Below, piece after piece: positions 57,137 through 64,000 of a DNA stretch of 64,000 nucleotides. The notes under the pieces are model-generated. The model saw nothing but the letters and a program-made list of their open reading frames with translations. It had not been told where the DNA came from and did not search any database. Within the stretch, counting starts at the first letter, position 1; each line of letters begins with the position of its first letter. Source of the stretch: Skeletonema tropicum (taxonomy: Eukaryota > Bacillariophyta > Thalassiosirophyceae > Thalassiosirales > Thalassiosiraceae); contig CM074139.1 in assembly GCA_037178625.1 (NCBI GenBank), forward strand, positions 186,001 to 250,000. The letters run 5' to 3'. The position numbers and the translations under genes were made by a program.

Positions 57137-58243
57137 TACATAAATGAGATGGATGCACAAAACATTACAGCCGCAGTTGCTATTTGATCACGCGGCGTTG
57201 CTGGGTCTTCAATTACAAATCAGTGGCGTTAGATTTTCCCCGACGGCCATCCATTGACTCACAAAACAAGGGAGTAGGGGAAGTTAGAGGTGGAGCAAAA
57301 TGATGAGCGAATAAGTGAACGGTATTACATCCCTCCTATAATCCGACAATGCAGCTCACATCAGCACAAAGCGACGCTTTCCTGGAAGGTGTGAGTGTGA
57401 GGAGGGGCCTGACAGAATGTATTCAGAGCTAGTCTACACGAGCAGTAGAGGAATCTCTCCCTTGACATTTCAGCAAGGTTGCCATGTTTTTGATATATAG
57501 TTAATAGAGCTCACAAGATGCTGCGAAGCCAACATTTCAGCAAAGTTTCAGTGATGAGAATTGCAAGCTGCTGATACAACATTGGCACAATGCAAAGGCG
57601 ACTAACTGCTACCAAGAGAGAATGAGAGATGAAGATGAGTATGTAGGGAGATAGAGGAAGGTTGGCTTCATCATGGTGATGGTGTCGGCGGTGTTCTGTC
57701 TGCTTCTTTGTTGAGGCTTTAGGTATTTCTGTGATAGGTAAACTACGTATCACTGGTATTGTAAACAACACAAACATCAAGCATCTGTGTTCTTTGATCT
57801 TGAATCTTGAGCTTTTGTGACGTTGTGTGCGCGTTTTCAGTCCAACACCCGTTTTCGGACCTTCCTAGCCCTTACTTGAGTTCGCACAGCAGTTCGCACA
57901 CTGAAATCACAAACGAGACCCAGTGCATGTGTGTTGTTGCTTTGCAGAGGTGGAATACTTAGGAGCCAACTTGAGCGGGAACCAAGGGAAGATATAACGG
58001 GAACGAACCGGCAACCGGCTCTCTCTCTAGCTGGCTACATAATAAGTATTGATGTACTGCAAAGATAAAAAAATTATGATGTTCCAATTACTTACTTGAA
58101 CTTTTGTAGGCCTTAAACTTTAAACTTACATTTTACTCCTACATTTTACCGGCCCATAAGGTTCCGACATCCATTAGTATTCAGATGATAACACTCTACC
58201 TGATCTCTAGAGCTAGGGAGGAATAAGAATAAACAATCGCATC

Positions 58244-59143
58244 ATGGCTGCGGACAACAACAACGACGTTAAACATGGCGGCGGATTGGTTCAGATATGT
58301 CAATTTAGGGGATGCACCAATGTGGTACATTTCGAGTTAAGAGGCGGCCTATGTTGCATTCATCACACTGGTGAGCTAATGGACTCAGATGCTAAGGATA
58401 AGAGTGAAGCTGAAGAGCATAGTCAACAGAGTAGACTTGAAGGATGCACCGACAGCGCTACCACCGATAAGAAGTGCTGCGATGAGTACTCAGTACATGG
58501 CCAAAATGATGAAAGTGTAGGAGAGAAGAAACGTGTTCCATTCAAGTCGAAGACGAAGACGAAGAAGCGCCAGAAGGTTGACGCATTCTTGCTTGATTTG
58601 AGCGATGTTCCTCCACAGATGCCAATTATCAAGAGCAAAGGGCGAATCAAAGAGGGTTCCTCAAAATACGCTGGAATCTGTCTTGACAAAGCAACCAACA
58701 AATGGAGGGCAAAAATCAAAATCGATGGGAAGCAGCGATACATTGGCTCGTATGAAAATGAAGAAGAAGCAGCTTCTGATTTTGCCCGTGCAGTAGTCAA
58801 GTACAAAGGTCACATTAAGTCCTTCATTACTCAATTGAGCGATGTGCCACCACAACGCCCAATACTGAAAAGCGAGGGATATGTGAAAGATGGCACTTCA
58901 AAATACGCTGGTGTCTCTTTCAATAAAGCACTCAAGAAATGGAAGGCGCAACTACAGGTGAACGGGAAGCAGAGTTGCATTGGGCATTATGAGAATGAGG
59001 AGGAAGCTGCTGTGGATTATGCAAGAGCAGTGTTCAAGTACAAGAAGCAAAAGGACAAAGAAGTAGAAAAAGAAGTGCAAGATGCTTCAAAGATCTTGAG
59101 TCATATTTGTGAAGGTTCCACGTCATTAGTCTCTTCGAATTAG
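58244..59143 (+). CDS. Two-AP2-domain DNA-binding protein (unit 3)
   Basis: 299 residues and intact. It differs from the unit 2 protein by one conservative substitution near residue 18 (I for L). Domain order is the same: Cys/His N-terminus, basic nuclear localisation stretch, and two AP2 domains joined by repeated LSDVPPQ linkers. The near-absence of change between units 2 and 3, against a frameshift in unit 1, fits a young duplication in which one copy has been lost. Flanks match the other units up to 60359. Confidence 0.9.
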   Translation: MAADNNNDVKHGGGLVQICQFRGCTNVVHFELRGGLCCIHHTGELMDSDAKDKSEAEEHSQQSRLEGCTDSATTDKKCCDEYSVHGQNDESVGEKKRVPFKSKTKTKKRQKVDAFLLDLSDVPPQMPIIKSKGRIKEGSSKYAGICLDKATNKWRAKIKIDGKQRYIGSYENEEEAASDFARAVVKYKGHIKSFITQLSDVPPQRPILKSEGYVKDGTSKYAGVSFNKALKKWKAQLQVNGKQSCIGHYENEEEAAVDYARAVFKYKKQKDKEVEKEVQDASKILSHICEGSTSLVSSN

Positions 59144-60201
59144 GTGTTGGGGTAGGTGATGAAATATGAAGGAATCTCGTTTCCCTATGCTTAGCTGCTA
59201 CGACGACGAGAAGGCACAAAGCATTAATTGATTGTAAAGCCTGCCTGTAGTCTAAGCTTCTATCTAATGCTGCAATTGTTATTGCATTTGGTAGGCTCTC
59301 TGATTTATGCTGGATGAAGCAGCTTGAGATGTTTCTCTTCAATTCTCAATCTCAGGAGGACATGCCAAATACAGGGAGGCAGCATTAAGTCGGCAGATAG
59401 GCTCATACATATACATCTCTAGAGAGAGTCTCTCTTTTGAGCTCTTAATTATCTCTAGCCTACCGCTATGAAGAAACAGGAGGAGAGTGTATGTAAATGT
59501 TCTCTACCAACCTCCACAGCACGCAAGCCTTCACGAACGTAAATGTCCAACCTCTCTATCAACCTCCATACCATCTGTCGGTTGCTCCCTCCCATCAACT
59601 CAACCATCAAACAAAACTGGCTCTCTGAGAGAGTAGGAGAAGTTGGAGAGGCGCGCGAGGGAACGAAATGATCTGCGAGTTAGTAGTGAACATATCCTTC
59701 CTAATCCGCCAGGACAACTCACATCTAAGCTAAACGCTTTCCAGAGAATATTCAGAGATCTAGTCTACAAGAACAGTAGAGGAATCTCTACTTTTACATC
59801 AACATGCTTTCTTCGTCGATAGGTTCACAGAGAAGGATTGCCTTTGACGAATGCAATTCAGTAGCTCGAAGAACGCCATCACTCTAAATTCTGAGCATAA
59901 GGAATCAGATGAGAGGTATGAATTTCTTTGCAATGCATAAGCGTCAGCGGCACTGGGAAAGATACGAAGGGCTTGGTTAGAGGAGCGGCTAGGGGCACTC
60001 CATTCGGGGGTAGAAGGTATTCAAACGATGGGAGTAATGCAAGGAGCGATCTCACGATCAGCTGACCGGCGCGCTTCAATCCGTGCTTCAATTTCATCTT
60101 TTCTCGAAATGAAGAATTTTCGCACGAGACCTTTAAAATTGAATATCTAACTATGTAGGGACTACTAGCTCAATGGGACCCCTGCGACACCAACGCCGTG
60201 C

Positions 60202-60286
60202 CCACCCGCTCGAGTAACCATGGGCCAAACATGATACTACTACCCCATACGAACAACTTTGGCCCCATGGTGACTCGAGCGGGTGG
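60202..60286. repeat. Long imperfect inverted repeat (hairpin), unit 3
   Basis: Arms 60202-60229 and 60258-60286, unchanged. In this unit a 2.03-kb element separates the hairpin from the gene it precedes elsewhere. Confidence 0.85.
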
Positions 60287-60482
60287 AATCGGGAGTGTGT
60301 AATCGACATTCTAGTACGTGTCCGCCCGCAGCAGTGTCGTCGTCAGCATAATATCATGTCACGGTTGCATCAAACTCTTTCCCGCCAGAAGTAGTGAGTC
60401 AGTCACGGATTAATCCGTGATTAAAATCTGATGCATCTTCAATCTATAACAATCTACATATAATATCTTTGTAAGAGTTACT

Positions 60483-61106
60483 CTAACTCAATGCAATCAA
60501 TTCAATAACAAACAACTCCACCTCCACACTCTCCAGCGTTGACATCCTCACTTTGTCTCGCTTCTTCTTGCGCTCTTCTTCTTTGGATGTGTAATCCTTA
60601 CGTGGTCCACGGCATAAATCTGCATCAACAGTTGCGCCGTGTGCAACAACATCTGGATGCGATTCTTCTTGGCGCAGTCCCGCCATGGCTTCGGCACGGA
60701 TCTGCCTATCCTTTGTGAACTGGAATTGCTCTCGCAACTTCGAAGACTCTTGGTGCTGTTTCTCACCCCAGTCTTCACGTTTGTTACCCAAGCCTCCTTC
60801 AGATTTCATCTGTTCTAGTACATGAGCCCACATCAAGTGCACTTTAGGTGTGACGTTCAATCCCATTTTAACATGTTCGTGGACTGCAGCTGTGATAAAA
60901 CGCTCGTACATTCTGGCATCCTTTGCAGTCGGGTTGATCTTGCTTGCATAAGAAAAGGCACCATCCCACAAGATGCATAGGGTTGCATAATTCTTGCATA
61001 CTTGTTGTACCTCTTCTTTTTTGTCTTGATGATCCGCTTTGCACTTTTGATCCTGGAGTCGTCGTCTTTGGCGCCGCAATTCATATCGATGGCCTTTTCG
61101 ATCCAA
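60483..61106 (-). CDS. Transposon-encoded protein, C-terminal part (unit 3 element)
   Basis: 207 codons; the meaningful part begins around residue 40. The block LWDGAFSYASKINP, then NVTPKVHLMWAHVLEQM, GGLGNKREDWGEKQHQ resembles the conserved tail (TPK-x-H...H...GLG...E...E-x-x-H) of some large eukaryotic transposon proteins I have seen in algae. I cannot name the superfamily with confidence. It is in the same frame as 61287-62270. Confidence 0.45.
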   Translation of the reverse strand: MDRKGHRYELRRQRRRLQDQKCKADHQDKKEEVQQVCKNYATLCILWDGAFSYASKINPTAKDARMYERFITAAVHEHVKMGLNVTPKVHLMWAHVLEQMKSEGGLGNKREDWGEKQHQESSKLREQFQFTKDRQIRAEAMAGLRQEESHPDVVAHGATVDADLCRGPRKDYTSKEEERKKKRDKVRMSTLESVEVELFVIELIALS

Positions 61107-61537
61107 TTGCTGCTTTTGGTAAACGATTCATCAGTATCATCCAGTTTGTTCTTTGGCACTCGTACATATTGCATCCTCTTACGGTTCTTCACATTTTGAT
61201 ACGAGAATGCGTAACTGTCATTCGATTCTTCATGTTGCTTCTTCATCATTTGTGCAAACAAAGTGTTGAATACCTTTGGATCTAAGTTAGAGACAAACTG
61301 TGCTGCTTCGTCTTCGCTGATGGTCCCATTCTCGCGACACTTCAATGAATGCTCTACAAATGTAGTTGGTTTGGCTTTCTTTGCAGGCGGCTCGCTGCAA
61401 TCGCTCCATGGCATCGTCATCATCTTTGACATCGTCGTCAGCGTCATCATCTTCGACATCGTCGTCAGTGTCATCATCTTCGACATCGTCGTCAGCGTCA
61501 TCACTTGGTCTCGCAAATTTGTTGGCCCAGAAGTCAA
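60857..61537 (-). CDS. Transposon-encoded protein, middle part (unit 3 element)
   Basis: 226 codons overlapping the previous frame. The useful part starts after the repeat: a basic PPAKKAKP patch, then a helical region (ISEDEAAQFVSNLDPKVFNTLF) and a Lys-rich stretch (about 160-185). It continues into the frame of 60483-61106. The three frames are probably exons or frameshifted pieces of one gene. Confidence 0.45.
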   Translation of the reverse strand: MTSGPTNLRDQVMTLTTMSKMMTLTTMSKMMTLTTMSKMMTMPWSDCSEPPAKKAKPTTFVEHSLKCRENGTISEDEAAQFVSNLDPKVFNTLFAQMMKKQHEESNDSYAFSYQNVKNRKRMQYVRVPKNKLDDTDESFTKSSNWIEKAIDMNCGAKDDDSRIKSAKRIIKTKKKRYNKYARIMQPYASCGMVPFLMQARSTRLQRMPECTSVLSQLQSTNMLKWD

Positions 61538-62270
61538 TGTCGGCGGAGATAGTGTCAGTACACAAATTGCGAATGCTGTAAATAAAAGTGCGTTGACGTG
61601 ATGATAGTTTCGCCAGAGGCGGTGGTTTATGTACGCCGTCGCTCCGTTTTCTTAGTTGTGTACCATAATTCTTAAAGCTCCATCCGATCTGATCCTCCTC
61701 ATCTTCACCTATTTCAGTTGTTCTTCTCTCTCCAATACGAATGACATTTAACCTGGACTTCTCCTTGTCTTTCTGCGTTAGACCTTTCATAGCATTCTTC
61801 CAATCAACATTAAATTGCTGCACCTCAAATTCACTTTTATGTTCAACCAACAAAGCTTCCCATCGATCTCTTTCGATTTGTATCTCCTCCGTCTTCTCGC
61901 TCTCTTTAGTAACCGGATCGACAGCATAAGTGTATGATGCCAGCCCAGTGCCGACCAGGAAAGCATAGTACTCATCCTTCCTGAAGAATCCAAGTCGACG
62001 AGCAAGGCTGTACTCTTCTGCGCCTCCGCTGATGGTGTACCAACATGACTCCCCGACCGACAGGAACAACAAAAGTTCCAATAATAAGTTTCGCGCACGC
62101 ATCATGGATTCGTTGGGCTGCATTACCGAGTCTGCGTGCCCTTTTCGTATGGAATGTTCGGCTGCACTTGATGAAGCTACGCACGCAAAAGCAGTATGTG
62201 GAAGCAATGGCAATGGTTCTTCTGAGCAAGGTAGGGCGTAGTTGTGCAACTTTTTGGAATTTTTGGCCAT
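61287..62270 (-). CDS. Transposon-encoded protein, N-terminal part (unit 3 element)
   Basis: 327 codons, no family recognised. A helical, charged protein (about 90-240), then an acidic tract encoded by a 30-bp tandem repeat (61413-61503; DDDVEDDD units, about residues 258-280). The frame probably shifts to the next reading frame at or after the acidic tract, because the sequence after it (SEPPAKKAKPTTFVEHSLKC) reads sensibly only in the frame of 60857-61537. Confidence 0.55.
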   Translation of the reverse strand: MAKNSKKLHNYALPCSEEPLPLLPHTAFACVASSSAAEHSIRKGHADSVMQPNESMMRARNLLLELLLFLSVGESCWYTISGGAEEYSLARRLGFFRKDEYYAFLVGTGLASYTYAVDPVTKESEKTEEIQIERDRWEALLVEHKSEFEVQQFNVDWKNAMKGLTQKDKEKSRLNVIRIGERRTTEIGEDEEDQIGWSFKNYGTQLRKRSDGVHKPPPLAKLSSRQRTFIYSIRNLCTDTISADIDFWANKFARPSDDADDDVEDDDTDDDVEDDDADDDVKDDDDAMERLQRAACKESQTNYICRAFIEVSREWDHQRRRSSTVCL

Positions 62271-62389
62271 TGCGCGAGGGCTTCTCTAAGTGGGGGCGGA
62301 CAGGAGTGAAACTTATTGAAGCAGATGGGCATCTGAAATGACGAAGAAAAATCGCTAAAATTCACTAATTCCTCTCCGGGACAGCCGTG

Positions 62390-62998
62390 ATGTGTTGTAT
62401 GTCTGCATGTGGCTTCTGCGTCTTTAATCGAATTGAAATTGCGCACCTCCTTACCGAGACACAATTGCCGAAGATAGATGGAGCCATGCGAGTTTTTTCC
62501 CTTAAGGATGGGCGTTGCTCTTATCAAGAAAGATGGATAGCTAGTACGGAATCAGCCATGGTAGCTCGCAGAGTACACCGGGCTAGACGGAGTCGGCGTG
62601 TTCGACTACCTAATCTGCGGAACAGACGACGTTTGCGCAACTCTGCTTCGGACACCTCGGCTTCCAGTTCAGACGACACATATGTTGATGTTGGATCGGA
62701 TGACGAAGATGAGGATGATGATGACGACTCACCCTCTAGTGTGGATTCCGAAAGTGATATTGCGGTTCCCCCAGTGCTTCAAGCTCGACAATACATCACG
62801 TCATACTTTCCACCTCGTAGAGACTCAGAAGATAGCATTCGTTTTCGAAACAGACGCCGACGCAGAAAACGACTCGTTCACCTTCAAGCACAGTATATCT
62901 ATCCACCATTCATAAGTACTTTCGTCCAACCTTCCTCCTGGACTCATGAGGCAGCTTCTCCTTCTGACGCACTAGCAATGGCTGTATCGCAATTGTAA
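62390..62998 (+). CDS. Hypothetical acidic/arginine-rich protein (unit 3)
   Basis: Same 202-residue product as unit 2. The mobile element 60360-62389 ends one base before the A of this start codon, and its ATGT target duplication supplies the ATG. The coding frame is therefore intact (an extra in-frame ATG now lies at 62387), but the whole native 5' flank has been moved 2 kb away. Expression probably depends on the end of the element. Confidence 0.5.
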   Translation: MCCMSACGFCVFNRIEIAHLLTETQLPKIDGAMRVFSLKDGRCSYQERWIASTESAMVARRVHRARRSRRVRLPNLRNRRRLRNSASDTSASSSDDTYVDVGSDDEDEDDDDDSPSSVDSESDIAVPPVLQARQYITSYFPPRRDSEDSIRFRNRRRRRKRLVHLQAQYIYPPFISTFVQPSSWTHEAASPSDALAMAVSQL

Positions 62999-63053
62999 AG
63001 TGCATTACAAAGCAGATGGCAGATTGATTTCGCTAATTTGGCCAAAGGACCAA

Positions 63054-63410
63054 CTCTAGATCAAGAGAGATGGATAGCTAGTATGAACCAGCTCGAAGAA
63101 TACACGTGCCAGACGGGGTCGCCGAGTTAGACTACCTAATCTGCGTACCAGACAACGTTGAGGTAGTTCTGCTTCGGACACCTCGACATCTAATTCGGAC
63201 GAGACATATGTAGATACTGGAACAGACGACGATATATCATCATTATCATCAGATTCGTCATCATTGATGACGAATCATCCATCAGTGTGATAGTGTGGTA
63301 CCCCCCCCCCAGTTCTTAGATCTCGACAATATATCACGTAGCACTTTCCACCTCTTCGAGATTCAGAGGGTAGCATTCGGTTTCGACGCAGACGACGAAG
63401 ATCATAATAA
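63054..63410 (+). pseudogene. Decayed tandem duplicate of the acidic/Arg-rich gene (unit 3)
   Basis: Counterpart of 4441-4796 with another poly-C length and one private substitution near 63221. Confidence 0.75.
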
Positions 63411-63873
63411 GTGTTTGTGAGTTGTGTCATGAACGACCAAATTCCCCGAAAAGCCTTGTTGAGGCTTCTTGGGTGATGGTATCACTACCATTGTGTTTCC
63501 CGGAGCCAAAGAAACACGAACACGAGAGAGATTGTGTACTTGTCTAATTTAGAGTAATTTTCTAATGAAGCTTTCAGCGATGCATTAGGTATTTACTTAT
63601 GAGTTGTTGCAGTGGCGCACTGTCACAGAAAAGTTGTGATCAATTGGGAGTGATATGTAAGCGACAGCAAGCAAAACAATATTAATATCAAGTGCAATGT
63701 AGAAGAGAATTGGTTCTTTTATTATTTATGGTACTCCTACACATTATCTAGCTTTGAGTTCCTCCTCTTCCAAAGACTCGGCTCAAGCACAAAAAATGTA
63801 CGAGCGTGTTCCTTCTATTATATATATGGTACAACATGTGTTCTGTATATGTACAATACATCAAACAAGCAAT

Positions 63874-64000
63874 TTATTGAAGGTGTCCAATGATGGGAAG
63901 ATCGGGATCATATCCAAGAGGCTGGATCTCCTCGTGGACCATAAGTCCAAGGATTCCGAACATGGCAGCACGGCCGTTGTTCAACTCAATAGCACGCTTC
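63874..64000 (-). CDS. Fucoxanthin chlorophyll a/c-binding protein, 3' end only (unit 3)
   Basis: The last 41 codons plus stop are visible and match the other copies. The gene continues past the window. It sits at the locus-A position (after the acidic/Arg-rich gene), but the ~35 bases after the stop are locus-B type, so it is a locus A/B chimera. Confidence 0.93.
   Translation of the reverse strand, partial: KRAIELNNGRAAMFGILGLMVHEEIQPLGYDPDLPIIGHLQ

Larger units (their letters stand above)
60360..62389. mobile_element. 2.03-kb CACGG-ended element, unit 3 only
   Basis: Absent from the same site in units 1 and 2. The ends are CACGGTTG and, inverted, CACGGCTG, flanked by ATGT on both sides (60356-60359 and 62390-62393), a 4-bp target duplication. 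Just inside the left end is an 18-bp perfect palindrome TCACGGATTAATCCGTGA (60403-60420) repeating the terminal motif. The interior has overlapping minus-strand coding frames. The CACGG ends recall CACTA-type transposons, but the duplication length and lack of a recognised transposase leave the class open. Confidence 0.88.
56581..64000. repeat. Large tandem duplication, unit 3 (cut by window end)
   Basis: Starts with the same sequence as positions 1 and 23605 and stays colinear through the AP2 gene. It then carries a 2.03-kb mobile element absent from the other two units, and ends inside an FCP gene. Its 5S array, if present, lies beyond the window. Confidence 0.93.

Noticed and set aside
60944..61285. 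Plus-strand frames inside the unit 3 element
   Set aside because: They are opposite minus-strand frames that contain coherent, conserved-looking blocks, and they have no such blocks themselves.
1..64000. The whole repeat as an assembly duplication error
   Set aside because: Each unit has private events (elements, frameshift, tRNA fusion, chimeric FCP, different 5S counts) that simple re-use of one contig would not create. Raw-read confirmation is still desirable.

Overview
The window is nuclear DNA of a photosynthetic stramenopile, most likely a centric diatom. Four complete copies and one cut copy of a fucoxanthin chlorophyll a/c-binding (light-harvesting) protein gene are present, each with the bipartite plastid leader and AAAFAP cleavage motif typical of diatoms. 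A eukaryotic 5S rRNA with pol III features, AP2-domain genes, a TTAGGG interstitial telomere-like tract and an intronless, moderate-GC layout agree. I cannot name the species.

The whole window is one large tandem duplication. Unit 1 is 1-23604, unit 2 is 23605-56580 and unit 3 starts at 56581 and runs off the end. Apart from insertions the units are almost identical base for base. Each reads: ankyrin-like remnant, AP2-domain gene, dispersed repeats and a 28-bp-arm hairpin, an acidic/arginine-rich hypothetical gene with a decayed downstream duplicate, FCP gene (minus strand), 275-bp terminal-inverted-repeat element, tRNA-Glu(CTC), a decayed reverse transcriptase, a second FCP gene, a tandem 5S rDNA array with ~870-bp units, and a 3.3-kb gene-poor tail holding a covarying hairpin array. 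Unit 1 has 10 5S copies. Unit 2 has 11 uninterrupted copies plus two split by the same mobile element.

The most interesting object is a 2.89-kb element (40390-43277 and 49372-52261) lying inside 5S rRNA genes. It has perfect ends (GGTTACGGGG...CCCCGTAACC), 479-bp terminal inverted repeats, and a TTAA duplication made from the conserved TTAA of the 5S box A region. It carries three genes reading inward from the repeats but no transposase I can recognise. One 5S copy in unit 1 carries TTACATAA at exactly the same site, which looks like an excision footprint. A different 2.03-kb element with CACGG ends and an ATGT duplication sits only in unit 3.

The units differ in informative ways: a 1-bp frameshift breaks the AP2 gene in unit 1 only; a tRNA gene in unit 2 is cut and fused to 5S spacer; the FCP gene at the end of the window is a chimera of the two FCP loci; and the last 5S copy of unit 1 carries a 98-bp insertion between 16-bp direct repeats. 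Together they record recombination, gene conversion and transposition in a young multi-copy locus that co-amplifies 5S rDNA with light-harvesting genes. Nothing here resembles an operon; genes appear to be separate eukaryotic transcription units.
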